Of a DNA stretch of 64,000 nt, positions 40,282 through 52,200 are shown piece after piece. The notes beneath the pieces were generated by a model. The model worked only from the letters and a program-made list of their open reading frames with translations. It did not search any database and was not told the origin of the DNA. Source of the DNA: Zhongshania sp. R06B22 (GTDB lineage Bacteria > Pseudomonadota > Gammaproteobacteria > Pseudomonadales > Spongiibacteraceae); contig NZ_JBFRYB010000001.1 of assembly GCF_040892595.1 (NCBI RefSeq), positions 1,178,001-1,242,000 of the forward strand. Reading direction: 5' to 3'. Made by a program: the position numbers and the translations under genes. Within the stretch, counting starts at the first letter, position 1. Each line of letters starts with the position of its first letter.

Positions 40282-40860
40282 ATGAGCGACGATGAATTGT
40301 TCGCTGAAGAGATGGCTGGTGTCAAACCGCTTGTCGTCGAGCAGCGGGTCGCCATTAGAAAGGATAGTAGCAGCGAAGTAAATATTGCGGCTCGGCGCGC
40401 TGCAGCGACCGCGGCAAGTGAGGCCCGCAATTTTTTATCAAGCTCGGATATTGAGTTATTAGATCCCTACTACGTGTTGGAATTTCGCCGGGAAGGGGTC
40501 CAACACGGTGTGTTTCGCCGCTTAAAGCAGGGTAAGTATGCGATTGAGGCGCGTCTGGATTTACATAAGATGACTATTGAGCAAGCGCGCTTGCAGGTGT
40601 TTGAGTTTATTCGTGAGGCGATGAAAGCCGACTTACGCACTGTGATGATTGTGCACGGCCGTGGTCATCACAACGGGTCTAAAGGGGCGGTACTCAAATC
40701 TTATGTAAACCGTTGGCTGCCGGAAATGGACGAGGTGCAGGGATTTTGCATTGCGCAAATACAGCATGGCGGTGCAGGTGCGGTTTATATAATGTTGCGC
40801 AAGAGTGAAAATAAGAAGCAAGAAAACCGCGACCGCTTAGCCCGCGGTCGCAGTTTATAG
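40282..40860 (+). CDS. smrA: Smr-domain protein SmrA
   Basis: A 192-residue protein with a C-terminal Smr domain: LDLHKMTIEQARLQVFEFI, VMIVHGRGHHNGSKGAVLKSYV, then HGGAGAVYIML. Smr domains cut or bind branched DNA or RNA. GGAGG lies 5 bases before the ATG at 40282, so the frame opening at 40270 should be trimmed. Between the CWC gene and a convergent PA4642-like gene. Confidence 0.93.
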   Translation: MSDDELFAEEMAGVKPLVVEQRVAIRKDSSSEVNIAARRAAATAASEARNFLSSSDIELLDPYYVLEFRREGVQHGVFRRLKQGKYAIEARLDLHKMTIEQARLQVFEFIREAMKADLRTVMIVHGRGHHNGSKGAVLKSYVNRWLPEMDEVQGFCIAQIQHGGAGAVYIMLRKSENKKQENRDRLARGRSL

Positions 40861-40878
40861 ACTAACTAGAGCTGGAGT

Positions 40879-41169
40879 TTAAATTGCTCCTTTAGCTTCA
40901 AGCGCGGCAACGTGCTCGCCAGAATTACGGTGCTCTTTAGCGTAACTGAGTGCGGTGCGGCCGTTTTTGTCAGTGGCGTTGAGATCGCGGCCGGTTTCCA
41001 GGAACATGCCAATAAACAATTCAAAATCTTCGGCGCGCATACTTTGATAGGCCTTTAGTAGTGCGTGGAAGTCGCGGTTGGTGCCGGATTTGGGCTCGGA
41101 ATCTAGAAACTCACGCACGCGTGATTCAGTCCAAACTTCATCGAGTACCTTTTCTTTGTCTTTCTTCAT
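40879..41169 (-). CDS. PA4642 family protein
   Basis: A 96-residue cytosolic protein. The first half (VREFLDSEP, LLKAYQSMRAEDFELFI) and the second half with an ankyrin-like stretch (GRDLNATDKNGRTALSYAKEH) match my recollection of Pseudomonas PA4642. The function is unknown. Convergent with smrA and upstream of the gatB end on the same strand. Confidence 0.8.
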   Translation of the reverse strand: MKKDKEKVLDEVWTESRVREFLDSEPKSGTNRDFHALLKAYQSMRAEDFELFIGMFLETGRDLNATDKNGRTALSYAKEHRNSGEHVAALEAKGAI

Positions 41170-41202
41170 AACGTCGTGTCTACCCTGTTAGTGTTGGCCT
41201 GC

Positions 41203-42651
41203 TTAGTTGCCAAGTTTTTCGTTCAAAAGTGAATTGATGACACCGGGGTTGGCTTGGCCCTTAGAAGCTTTCATGATTTGACCAACAAAAAAGCCAAGCA
41301 TTTTTTTGCGTTTGCCCTCATCGGCAGCGCGGAACTGCTCAACTTGGTCGGGGTTGGCGGCAAGTACTTCGTCTACCATGGCGCCTAATGCGCCGCTATC
41401 AGAGACTTGCTTCAAGCCTTTGCTGTCAATAATCGCGTCGGCACTATCGCCCTCTTTATTCCACAGTGCGTCAAAGACTTGCTTGGCGATTTTGCCGGAA
41501 ATGCTATTGTCGCGAATACGTTGAATTAAACCGCCAAGTTGCTCTGCGCTGACGGGACTAGCTTGAATGCTTAGATTGTCGCGATTTAGCGCAGCTGACA
41601 ATTCACCGTTTACCCAGTTAGCAGCGAGTTTGGCGTCGCCGGCCTTATCGGCAACGGTTTCAAAATAGTCGGCAACCGGGCGCTCTCCGGTTAGTAACGC
41701 CGCGTCGTAGGCTGACAGGCCGAACTCACTTTCAAAGCGGTCGCGCTTGGCATCAGGTAGTTCCGGCATAGACGCCTGTAGCTCGTCGATTAAAGACTGT
41801 TCAACATGTACCGGCAGTAAGTCAGGGCAGGGGAAGTAGCGGTAGTCGTTGGCTTCTTCTTTGCTCCGCATCGGGCGGGTTTCATTTTTATCGCTGTCGT
41901 AGAGGCGGGTTTCTTGCCGGACTTTACCGCCGTCTTCGATAAGTTCAATTTGGCGCAAGACTTCAACTTTGATTGCCCGTTCGACAAAGCGGAAAGAGTT
42001 GATATTCTTCAATTCGGCGCGGGTGCCGTACTCGGCTTGGCCCTTGGGGCGAATTGAGACATTGGCGTCACAGCGCATGGAGCCCTGGGACATATCGCCG
42101 TCAGAGATGCCGATGTAAGTGACAATAGAATGAATTTTCCGCAGATACGCCACTGCTTCTTCGGCACTGCGCATATCAGGCTCAGAGACAATTTCAATCA
42201 ACGGAGTGCCGGCGCGGTTAAGATCGATACCCGACATACCGTGATAGTCTTCGTGCAGTGATTTACCAGCATCTTCCTCAAGGTGGGCGTGGTGCACGCG
42301 AATATTGCGGGTACTGCCGTCGCTCAAGGTGATTTCTACAACGCCGGCACCGACGATAGGAAAGTCCATCTGGGTGGTTTGATAGCCCTTGGGCGAATCT
42401 GGGTAGAAATAGTTTTTGCGGTCAAAAACCGAATCGCGGCAAATATCTGCATTAATAGCTAGACCGAATAGGATGGCCTTGTTTACGGCTTGCTCATTTA
42501 GTACCGGCAATGTGCCGGGCATCGCCAGATCAACAGCGTTAGCTTGGGTGTTGGCATCGGCACCGAAAGCGGTGCTTGAGCCAGAGAAAATTTTAGATTT
42601 TGTGGTGAGCTGGACGTGAATTTCCAGACCAATTACAACTTCCCATTCCAT
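41203..42651 (-). CDS. gatB: Asp/Glu-tRNA amidotransferase subunit B
   Basis: GatB is the kinase/amidotransferase subunit that activates Glu (or Asp) on misacylated tRNA-Gln (or tRNA-Asn). The N-terminus [12 protein letters not shown] and MDFPIVG, the Zn-site region and the C-terminal YqeY tail ([19 protein letters not shown]) are present. 482 residues. Last gene of gatC-gatA-gatB. Confidence 0.98.
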   Translation of the reverse strand: MEWEVVIGLEIHVQLTTKSKIFSGSSTAFGADANTQANAVDLAMPGTLPVLNEQAVNKAILFGLAINADICRDSVFDRKNYFYPDSPKGYQTTQMDFPIVGAGVVEITLSDGSTRNIRVHHAHLEEDAGKSLHEDYHGMSGIDLNRAGTPLIEIVSEPDMRSAEEAVAYLRKIHSIVTYIGISDGDMSQGSMRCDANVSIRPKGQAEYGTRAELKNINSFRFVERAIKVEVLRQIELIEDGGKVRQETRLYDSDKNETRPMRSKEEANDYRYFPCPDLLPVHVEQSLIDELQASMPELPDAKRDRFESEFGLSAYDAALLTGERPVADYFETVADKAGDAKLAANWVNGELSAALNRDNLSIQASPVSAEQLGGLIQRIRDNSISGKIAKQVFDALWNKEGDSADAIIDSKGLKQVSDSGALGAMVDEVLAANPDQVEQFRAADEGKRKKMLGFFVGQIMKASKGQANPGVINSLLNEKLGN

Positions 42652-42662
42652 AGTCGCTTTCC

Positions 42663-44117
42663 TTATACGCTGCCGGGAGCGGCTTGTTGGTGCCAGTCGC
42701 TGCGCTGTTGGTATTGATGCGCAGCGGCGAGCAGGGTGGTTTCGTCAAAGTCGCGACCAATTAGTTGTAGGCCGATGGGTTTGCCTTGGGTAAAACCAAC
42801 GGGCAGCGATATTGCCGGAAGCCCCGCCAAGTTGACGGCGATAGTGTAGATGTCCTCTAGGTACATAGTGACCGGGTCGCTGACTTTCTCACCGAGGGCA
42901 AAGGCTGGGTTCGGAGTGGTGGGGCCGGCAATAATATCGACAGACTTAAAGGCTTCATCAAAGTCTTGTTTGATAAGGCGACGAATTTGTTGCGCTTTGC
43001 GGTAGTAGGCATCATAAAAACCTGAGGATAATGCATAGGTGCCAATCAGAATTCGGCGCTTCACTTCTTCCCCAAAACCTTCGGCGCGGGTACGTGTATA
43101 AAGGTCGTCCAAGTCTTTTGGGTTCTCGCAGCGATATCCATATCGGACGCCATCAAAACGGGATAGATTAGTCGATGCTTCAGCGGGCGCAATAATATAG
43201 TAACAAGGCACCGCTAAGTGGGTATGGGGCAGGCTAATCGATTTTATTTCTGCGCCCATCTTCCGGTATTCATCGAGTGAGGCTTCCACAGCTAATGCTA
43301 TCTCTGGATCCAGTCCGTCACTGAAATATTCTTTTGGTACGCCGATCTTTAGTCCGCGCAGGTCTTTGCTGAGTCCAGCGCTGTAATCCGGCACGGCTAA
43401 ATTCATGCTGGTGCTGTCACGGTGATCAAATCCCGCCATCGATTGCAGCAGCAAAGCATTGTCTTCGGCGGTTTTAGCCATTGGCCCACCTTGGTCAAGG
43501 CTGGACGCGAACGCGATCATACCGTAGCGAGACACACGGCCGTAGGTGGGTTTTAAGCCTGTGAGGCCGCACAGCGCTGCCGGTTGGCGAATAGAACCGC
43601 CGGTGTCGGTGCCAGTGGCCGCGGGGGCAAGTCCTGCGGCAATGGCGGCTGCTGATCCGCCGGACGAGCCGCCGGGTACGCAGTCGGTATTCCAGGGGTT
43701 GCGTACCGCACCATAAAAACTGGTTTCATTCGACGAGCCCATGGCGAATTCGTCGAGATTAGTTTTACCCAGCGTTACCACCCCGGCGTGGGCGAGCCGC
43801 TCAACAACGGTAGCGTTGTAGGGCGCAATGAAATTATCCAGCATTTTTGAGGCGCAGCTAGTGCGTACGCCCTCAGTACAAAAAATATCTTTATGTGCAA
43901 TGGGCACGCCACAGAGGGGGCCAGCGTTACCGTTTTGTCTTGCTGCATCAGCTGCGCGAGCCTGCGCAAGGGCTTGCTCGGCGGTCACGGTGATAAAACT
44001 GTTGTACTTGCTGTCGTGTTTGGCAATGGTGTCGAGATATTGCTGGGTAATTTCTTCGCTGGAAAATGTTTTTGCTTCCAGTCCGCGAAGAATATCGGCA
44101 ATCGTATGGTTGGGCAT
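42663..44117 (-). CDS. gatA: Asp/Glu-tRNA amidotransferase subunit A
   Basis: GatA is the amidase that supplies ammonia from glutamine. The Ser-cisSer-Lys catalytic region is visible: Lys in [10 protein letters not shown], and [14 protein letters not shown] followed by [13 protein letters not shown]. 484 residues, and 11 bases before gatB. Since leuS-type synthetases alone do not settle the tRNA substrate, whether Gln, Asn or both are formed this way is not shown here. Confidence 0.98.
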   Translation of the reverse strand: MPNHTIADILRGLEAKTFSSEEITQQYLDTIAKHDSKYNSFITVTAEQALAQARAADAARQNGNAGPLCGVPIAHKDIFCTEGVRTSCASKMLDNFIAPYNATVVERLAHAGVVTLGKTNLDEFAMGSSNETSFYGAVRNPWNTDCVPGGSSGGSAAAIAAGLAPAATGTDTGGSIRQPAALCGLTGLKPTYGRVSRYGMIAFASSLDQGGPMAKTAEDNALLLQSMAGFDHRDSTSMNLAVPDYSAGLSKDLRGLKIGVPKEYFSDGLDPEIALAVEASLDEYRKMGAEIKSISLPHTHLAVPCYYIIAPAEASTNLSRFDGVRYGYRCENPKDLDDLYTRTRAEGFGEEVKRRILIGTYALSSGFYDAYYRKAQQIRRLIKQDFDEAFKSVDIIAGPTTPNPAFALGEKVSDPVTMYLEDIYTIAVNLAGLPAISLPVGFTQGKPIGLQLIGRDFDETTLLAAAHQYQQRSDWHQQAAPGSV

Positions 44118-44196
44118 AGTTGGGATTACTCGTTATGTCTGTCGAATTAGGGTGCGGCGGTAAATATGGTGTGTTGTTGTAATAAACAGCAGCGCT

Positions 44197-44484
44197 CTAT
44201 TCAATGACTTGAGGTACTAAATACAAACCGTCGGCGGTTTGCGGTGCGATCTTTTGAAAACGCTCGCGCTGATCGGTTTCGCTGACCTCGTCGGCACGCA
44301 GACGTTGAACGGCATCATGCGGATTTGCCATTGGAACTACGTGGCTAGTGTCTACGGCTTGCATCGCGTCGACCATATTAAGAATATCGCCAATGCGTTG
44401 GCTGAGTTCGGCAGTTTCTGTTTCGGCGATATTGATTCTCGCCAGTCGTGCTAACTTTGTAATGTCGTTCTGGTCTAAGCTCAT
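44197..44484 (-). CDS. gatC: Asp/Glu-tRNA amidotransferase subunit C
   Basis: GatC is the 95-residue linker that stabilises GatA and GatB. Typical helix-rich start (ITKLARLARINIAE) and the VDTSHVVPMANP segment near residue 45. First gene of the gatCAB operon, with a 79-base gap to gatA. Divergent from mreB as in Pseudomonas. Confidence 0.96.
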   Translation of the reverse strand: MSLDQNDITKLARLARINIAETETAELSQRIGDILNMVDAMQAVDTSHVVPMANPHDAVQRLRADEVSETDQRERFQKIAPQTADGLYLVPQVIE

Positions 44485-44745
44485 GCTCTACCTTTTTTGA
44501 AGCTAATTTTGTGATAACACCGGCAGATTTCCGCTAGGCAAAAATGACGTCTGCGCTGGAATTGCTATAAGGTTGCCAGTAAACCGTTAAAGTTATCATA
44601 TTTGCGCCTTGCCCTAAATCCCTGCCGTTGATAGAGTGGCAAAGTTTTTAAATTAGCGCCTCGTGATGTTACTGGGTGGCAATCGCTCCCGGTCCGATTA
44701 GCCTGGCCGCCGCCCAAAAAACGGGGCTGTATAAGGTGACAATGA

Positions 44746-45786
<1,041 letters not shown>

Positions 45787-45805
45787 TAGTGATTCGCCCT
45801 ATAGA

Positions 45806-45822
45806 GGGAGGAAGCAGCAATT
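45806..45822 (+). promoter_or_regulatory. Ribosome site pointing to an ATT start for mreC
   Basis: A strong Shine-Dalgarno sequence GGGAGG (45806-45811) is followed by 8 bases and ATT at 45820. No ATG or GTG follows at normal spacing in the mreC frame. An in-frame TAG lies at 45802, so the frame cannot extend further upstream. Confidence 0.65.
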
Positions 45823-46653
45823 AAACCGGTATTTTCCAATGAGTCGTCTGTAGGCGGCCGATTGCTGATTTTCGGTGGTGTTGCCCTGGTGTTGATTTTG
45901 ATTGGGCAGCGCCTCGATTTTATGGCGCCCTTGCGAACTCAGCTGTCACTTGTTGCGGCCCCTTTTTACTGGGTGGTGGATATTCCGACTCGCATGGTGA
46001 ACCAATTTAGTGATTCCTGGAGTAGCCGCAGCGAATTAGTGGCAGATAACGAACGCCTGCAATCTGAATCTCTTATTCTCAACGCCAAACTTCAAAAATA
46101 CATCGAATTGCGCGCTGAGAATGTCCGTCTTCGTGAATTGATGAATTCTGCTGAACTAGTCAATGACACGGTGGTTGTGGCTGAGGTTGTCGCCGTGGCG
46201 TCGGATCCCAATCGCCATCAACTCTTGGTCGATAAGGGCAGTCGTGACGGGGCTTTTGTCGGGCAGCCGGTAATTGATTCTAATGGACTACTAGGGCAAA
46301 TTACCGAGGTGGGCTTATTGCAGAGTCGGGTATTACTCATTACCGATAGTGCTCATGCTCTGCCGGTCCGGGTAAGTCGCAATGGCTTGCGGGCGATTGC
46401 TGAAGGCACCGGGCTTATTGATGAGTTGGCATTGACCCACGTGGCCGCCACCACAGATATTCAAGTTGGCGACCTGTTGGTAAGTTCTGGCTTAGGTGGC
46501 AGATTCCCCAGCGGTTATCCAGTTGGCGAAGTGATTGAAGTGTCGATTGATCCCGGCAAACCCTTTGCTGAAGTGCGTGCCCGTCCCATGGCTAAGCTAG
46601 ATCGCAGTCGCAACGTCTTACTGGTTTTCAGTGAGCAGAAGATAGAGGAGTAG
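45820..46653 (+). CDS. mreC: Rod shape-determining protein MreC
   Basis: MreC is a bitopic inner-membrane protein that links MreB to the periplasmic wall-synthesis machinery. It has a membrane segment (LIFGGVALVLILIGQRL), a coiled coil (LVADNERLQSESLILNAKLQKY) and beta domains. The first residues KPVFSNESSVGGRLL align with Pseudomonas MreC (IKPLF...). The only start that keeps them is the ATT at 45820. A TTG at 45862 would drop 14 conserved residues up to the membrane segment. Confidence 0.93.
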   Translation: MKPVFSNESSVGGRLLIFGGVALVLILIGQRLDFMAPLRTQLSLVAAPFYWVVDIPTRMVNQFSDSWSSRSELVADNERLQSESLILNAKLQKYIELRAENVRLRELMNSAELVNDTVVVAEVVAVASDPNRHQLLVDKGSRDGAFVGQPVIDSNGLLGQITEVGLLQSRVLLITDSAHALPVRVSRNGLRAIAEGTGLIDELALTHVAATTDIQVGDLLVSSGLGGRFPSGYPVGEVIEVSIDPGKPFAEVRARPMAKLDRSRNVLLVFSEQKIEE

Positions 46654-46656
46654 CGC

Positions 46657-47142
46657 ATGGACTCGCATGCGCATGGCCTGTGGTTTGTTGTTGTCACCAT
46701 ATTTATTGCATTATTGCTCAGTATTTTCCCCCTTGGTCCAAGTCTCGCGTGGGCTAGGCCGGATTGGCTACTACTTATATTAGTTTACTGGCTGCTGGCG
46801 CTGCCGGAGCGGGTTGGTGTGATAGTGTGCTGGCTGTGCGGTATTTTGCTGGATATTTTACAGGGAGCGGTGCTGGGCCAAAATGCCTTTGCCTTCGCGG
46901 TTATCGCCTACATTATTCAAGTGTCTTATCAACGTTTACGGATGTTTAGTCTACGTAAGCAGGCCGCCTTTGTGTTGTTACTCGAACTTTTCCATATTTT
47001 AGTTAATCAGTGGGCCGAGAATATCAACGGTGTCGCGCACACCCATTGGCTGATATTTCTACCTGCTTTAACTACCGGGCTATTGTGGATGCTTGTGCGA
47101 CCGCTAGTAGCGTGGTTTCAGCGCGCTTTCACGGTCTTTTAG
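46657..47142 (+). CDS. mreD: Rod shape-determining protein MreD
   Basis: A 161-residue inner-membrane protein with about five membrane segments, the third partner of MreB and MreC. The segment SWARPDWLLLILVYWLLALP near the N-terminus is typical. GAGGAG lies before the ATG, and the gap to mreC is three bases. Confidence 0.96.
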   Translation: MDSHAHGLWFVVVTIFIALLLSIFPLGPSLAWARPDWLLLILVYWLLALPERVGVIVCWLCGILLDILQGAVLGQNAFAFAVIAYIIQVSYQRLRMFSLRKQAAFVLLLELFHILVNQWAENINGVAHTHWLIFLPALTTGLLWMLVRPLVAWFQRAFTVF

Positions 47143-47144
47143 CG

Positions 47145-47735
47145 ATGGACTCTAGTCCTCCAATTATTCTTGCTTCGGCCTCGCCGCGGCGTGCTGAATT
47201 ACTTGCTCAAATTGGTGTCCCTTTTCAGGTAGTAGCGGCTGATATTGATGAGACTCCGCGAGAGGGCGAAGCCGCCATTGATTACGTTCAGCGCATGGCT
47301 AAAGAAAAAGTGGCGGCGGTAGCCGCGCTATTTTCCGATCGCATTGTGCTGGCTGCAGACACCTCGGTTATTGTTGACGGCGAAATTTGGGGAAAGCCCT
47401 TAAGTCGTCAACATGCTAAGGTGATGCTAGCGGGGCTTAGTGACCGCAACCATCAAGTTATGACCGCAGTTGCTGTGCATCATCGCGACCGCCTAGAATT
47501 CCAATTGAGTGTCACTGATGTGGCGTTTGCGGCGTTGACAACCGCCGAGATAGGCACTTACGTTGACAGCGGTGATGCTGACGACAAGGCCGGCGCGTAT
47601 GGTATCCAAGGTGCGGCGGGGTGCTTTGTGAAGCACTTGAGTGGTAGCTATTCTGGTGTGATGGGTTTGCCTTTATATGAAACCGCGGTTTTGCTGAGAA
47701 AAACCGGAATGACTTTAGAGCCAGGGAATGAGTGA
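47145..47735 (+). CDS. maf: Nucleoside triphosphate pyrophosphatase Maf (YhdE type)
   Basis: Maf proteins hydrolyse dTTP/UTP or modified nucleotides; the YhdE branch usually neighbours mreD and rng. The signature LASASPRRAELLAQIG starts the protein, and the DTSVIVDGEIWGKP and KAGAYGIQGAAG motifs are present. The ATG at 47145 directly behind mreD gives 196 residues; a frame beginning at 47010 lies within mreD. Confidence 0.95.
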   Translation: MDSSPPIILASASPRRAELLAQIGVPFQVVAADIDETPREGEAAIDYVQRMAKEKVAAVAALFSDRIVLAADTSVIVDGEIWGKPLSRQHAKVMLAGLSDRNHQVMTAVAVHHRDRLEFQLSVTDVAFAALTTAEIGTYVDSGDADDKAGAYGIQGAAGCFVKHLSGSYSGVMGLPLYETAVLLRKTGMTLEPGNE

Positions 47736-49191
47736 AGAGATACTAATCAATGTTACACCGGTAGAAACCCGTGTCGCGGTGGTCGAGAACGGCGTGCTCC
47801 AAGAAGTGTATATTGAGCGCAGTCGTTCACGTGGCATTGTGGGAAATATCTATCAGGGTAAGGTCGTGCGGGTTTTGCCCGGTATGCAGGCCGCTTTTGT
47901 TGATATTGGCTTAGAGCGCACCAGTTTTATTCACGCTTCAGATATTGCCTGTTTAGATACCGATACTGGCGAGCATGCGGATATACGCACTAAAATTCGC
48001 GAGGGGCAGCTGCTCACTGTTCAAGCGAGCAAAGACCCTATGGGTACCAAAGGCGCGCGCTTAACGACTCGCTTGTCGGTGTCGTCACGGTATTTGGTCT
48101 ATATGCCTGGAGCGGCGCATATTGGTGTTTCTCATCGGATTGATGATGAAGAGGAACGGCAGCGCTTGCGTGAGGTGCTGGAAGCGGCGGCGCGTGTCGA
48201 CGACGAAGATTTACGCGACGGTTATATTTTGCGCACAGCGGCCGAGGGCGCTGGCGAGGATGAGTTGTGCGCCGATGTTCAGTTTTTAAAGCGGCTGTGG
48301 GCGGCGGTGGAGCGCCGCATGAAGCGCGACGTAGCACCCAGTGTAATATACGAAGATTTACCGCTGTTTATGCGCACAATGCGCGACCTGGTGCGGCCGG
48401 GTCTAGAGAAAATCCGTATCGACTCTCGCGAAAGTTTTCAGCGCGTGGCCCAGTTCGCTGAGGACTATTTACCTGAGATAAGCTCGCAACTTGAATACTA
48501 TCCTGGTGAGCGGCCGATATTTGATCTCTATGGTGTGGAAGATGAAATTCAGAAAGCGTTGGGACGAAAGGTAGAGCTTAAGTCTGGCGGCTATCTTATC
48601 GTTGATCAAACCGAGGCAATGAGTACCATCGATATTAATACTGGTGCTTTTGTTGGTCATCGCAACTTAGAAGAAACTATATTTAAAACCAATCTTGAGG
48701 CTACCGCTGCGCTGGCCCGTCAGCTGCGGCTGCGAAATCTTGGCGGTATTATTATTATCGATTTCATTGATATGAAAGATCCAGAGCATCGTCGCCAAGT
48801 GCTGCGTGCACTGGAGCGAGCAATGGAAAAAGATTACGCAAAGACCTCGATTACAGGTGTGTCTGAGCTGGGCCTGGTCGAAATGACACGCAAACGTACC
48901 CGCGAAAGCCTAGAGCATATCCTCTGTGAAACCTGCCACTACTGTCACGGTAGGGGCTCCTTAAAGTCCCCTGAAACGGTCTGTTATGAGGTGTTCCGGG
49001 AGATTTTGCGTGAATCCCGAGCCTACGAAAGTAAGCGTTTGCTGGTACTCGCATCGCAGGAGGTTGTAGACCGCCTGATTGACGAGGAGTCGGCTAACGT
49101 GGCAGATTTAGAAGAGTTTATTGGCGCGAGTATTCGTTTTCAGGTGGAGGCCGTTTACACACAGGAGCAATATGATGTCGTGTTGCTCTAA
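47728..49191 (+). CDS. rng: Ribonuclease G
   Basis: RNase G is an endoribonuclease of the RNase E/G family that trims the 16S rRNA 5' end. An N-terminal S1 domain (about residues 35-130), the RNase H-like and 5'-sensor parts, the catalytic region DQTEAMSTIDINTG and the zinc-link CETCHYCHG are all present. 487 residues. It overlaps maf by 8 bases. Confidence 0.97.
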   Translation: MSEEILINVTPVETRVAVVENGVLQEVYIERSRSRGIVGNIYQGKVVRVLPGMQAAFVDIGLERTSFIHASDIACLDTDTGEHADIRTKIREGQLLTVQASKDPMGTKGARLTTRLSVSSRYLVYMPGAAHIGVSHRIDDEEERQRLREVLEAAARVDDEDLRDGYILRTAAEGAGEDELCADVQFLKRLWAAVERRMKRDVAPSVIYEDLPLFMRTMRDLVRPGLEKIRIDSRESFQRVAQFAEDYLPEISSQLEYYPGERPIFDLYGVEDEIQKALGRKVELKSGGYLIVDQTEAMSTIDINTGAFVGHRNLEETIFKTNLEATAALARQLRLRNLGGIIIIDFIDMKDPEHRRQVLRALERAMEKDYAKTSITGVSELGLVEMTRKRTRESLEHILCETCHYCHGRGSLKSPETVCYEVFREILRESRAYESKRLLVLASQEVVDRLIDEESANVADLEEFIGASIRFQVEAVYTQEQYDVVLL

Positions 49192-49223
49192 TCTCGGTAG
49201 CTGGTAATCGTGGGTGGTGACTG

Positions 49224-52200
49224 ATGCTCATGCGAGCAATCCGCCAGCTCTACGCATTCACCTGGGGCGCCGCCTTGGTGCTACTCGTCGTCTTGGCCTT
49301 GTATGCAAGTCTCGGCCGCCAATATATTGGCTTGGTCGACCGCTATCAGGAAGATATTTTTCAACGTATTGAAGTCTTCACTGGTATCAGTATGCAGGCG
49401 GCCCGTATGCAGGGCAGCTGGGCGGGACTGTCTCCGATTATTGATATCAGTGATTTTAGCCTTGGCCGTGATAGCGCGGTTCACCTTGATCATGCCCGTA
49501 TAGAAATAGATGTACTGTCTTCACTGCTGACCGGCACACCCAAGATCCGTCAAATTCAGGCCGGCACGCTTAGCGTGGAGCTTGAGGAAAACAGCGAGGG
49601 CCGCTGGCATATTCCAGGCTTGGTGAGCGACGAGGGTGCCAGTGGCAATCCCGAGATGCTGATTGATTCTGTCTTGGGTGTTCGAAGTGCGGGTCTGGGT
49701 TTGTTCGCGGTGAAGCTGCGCTACCAAAATGGCGAAGTGACACACGTCAGTAGCCGCGATTTTTCACTGCGTAGCGACGATAAATTTCGACGTGTCTACG
49801 CACAGCTCAACACTGACAGCGACGGCGATATTCAGTTGTTGCTGGAAGCCTATGGCGATCCGCGCAATATTCAGAAGTTTAGTGCCAGCGCCTATATGGT
49901 CATTGATGGCAGTCGCTTGTCGGCAATAGCACCCCTCTTCCAACAGAACGCCCCCTTGTTTGATAGCGAGGTGAGTGGCGAGCTATGGATGAGCTGGCGA
50001 CGTGGGCAGCGCATTAGTGTAAGTGGTGTGCTCAACGCGCCCGAGCTGGCAGTTGGCGTATTGTGGGGTGTCGACGACGCCTTGCTTGAAGACGTTAATA
50101 TGCGTTTTGCTGGCAGCCATCGCGATGGCTTCTGGCGCATCAGTTTTAGCGAGTTCGGCGCCCGGTGGCGAGATCATTACCTAAATTTGGCCGGCATATC
50201 CGTGCGCCATCCAGAGAATACACTGTGGCGTTTTACGCTGCCACAGCTTGAGATTGGAGCCACCAAAGCACTGCTTACACAGAGCGATATATTGCCCGAG
50301 TACTTACAAAACGTGCTGTTGGATTTGGCGCCGGAGGGGCATCTAAATCATATTCAGTTTGATCTCTATACTGCGGACTCGGGTATTGATAGTTTTGTGC
50401 TTAGGGCTGAGGCCTCTGAGTTAAGTGTGGCGCCTTGGCAGGGGGCGCCGGGCGCAGACGGCTTGAGCGGATATCTTGAGGTCAGGCCCGGACAAGGTTT
50501 ATTGATGGTCGATGCTGAAGCGCTGTCCTTGGCCTTTCCCAATTTGTATGATGACGCCTTTCAGTTGAACGATGTTAAGGCCGAGTTGCGATGGAATTAT
50601 GACGATCAGCGCTTAGGTCTGCACAGTGGTTTAATCAGCGCCGAAACTAACGGCAAGCCGATGTCGGCAATGCTGCGTTTGGATTTGCCCTTGCAGAAGG
50701 ATGCTAAGCAAGATCCGATGATGACCTTAATGATTGGCGCGCGGGATGTCGACGCCACTCGGCACGGGGTTTATACGCCTAATGTATTTAGCGATGGCCT
50801 TCATGCCTGGTTGGCAGACAGTATTCGTGGGGGCTACATTAATAGCGCAGGGTTTATCTATCATGGTTCGCTGCTGGCAGGTGCGGAGCAGGGTCCTTCG
50901 GTCCAGTTAGATCTTGATCTTGCTGACATTGAACTTCGGTTTCAAAATGATTGGCCCTCGGTCGAAGCACTGCAAGCATCGGTGCTTATTGACAATGGGG
51001 ATGTCATCGCCATATCGGATTCAGCAATGATAGATGGGCTGTCGCTGGGCCCCTTGGATGTTGGCATTCAGCCGTCGCCCAGTGGCTATGCGGCGCTAGA
51101 TGTTGCGACTTCTGCGAATCCCAATTTCACGCAAATAAAGCGTTTATTGATTGATACGCCCTTACATTCTTATATTGGAAACATCTTTGACTCATGGACG
51201 GGAGAGGGCGATGCGCGGGTCGATTTTGGACTGCATTTGCCCCTTGTTGATGAGCTTATTCCCAAGATTCGTGTCGAGACCGATATTGATTTTAGTATGC
51301 TGGGTTTGCCAGATTATCGCTTGAGCTTGAGTGACGCTAAGGGGCATTTGAGCTATGAGTCTGACAGTGGCTTAAGCAGTGATAATTTGCGGGCGATGGC
51401 TTTTTATCGGCCTTTGACGGCATCTATTAGTCAGAGTGGTGGCCGAGTCGACGTTGATATCGCCACTAGCATAGCGACAAGAAATATTGAGCACTGGTTG
51501 GGCGTGCCAGCGTTGCAGTTTTTTAGGGGTAGTAGTGATATCGGCATACACATTCAAGCGGGGGGAGAAACGCCGGGCCTGACGGTGACCTCTGATCTGC
51601 AAGGGGTAGAGATATCCCTGCCGCAACCTTTTTATAAGCCCGCAGAGTCAAAGCAACAATTGCATATTTCACTGCCCCTCAATGATGACAGTATCATGAG
51701 CTTGGCACTGCAAGATCAATTTAATATGGACTTGGGCTTGAATGCGGGCACTGTATTCGGTGTTAATTTGACATTGGGCAGTGGTGATGTCGATGCGCCG
51801 GTGTCGCGTCCGTCACTGGGACAATTTAATGTTAGCGGTCGTGTGGATTTTGCCACCTTCGGGCAGTGGCAGCGGATTGCCAATCAATATATGGCGACCG
51901 TGCCGGTTAGCGACAGCGCCGGAATGGTCTTGGCAGTTAACGACCTCCATATTGATGATGTCGATATTTTTGATCATCTTTTAAAAAATGTTCGGCTGAC
52001 ACTCACCGAAAATGTTGAACGTTGGCAGTTGCGGGTAGACAGTCAGGAGCTTGTGGGTGAATTTATTTTTCCGCAAAATAATTCATCAATCCTTGCGTCA
52101 GTGGTCCTAGATAAATTGGCGCTGCCAGCCTTTGACGACAGCCCAGCAGCGGCGGTGACGGATTTGAATCCCCGGAGTTTAATGAATGTCGACGTTGATA

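Noticed and set aside
47010-47144. Upstream extension of maf
   Set aside because: The 45 extra codons lie inside mreD and are not similar to any Maf N-terminus.
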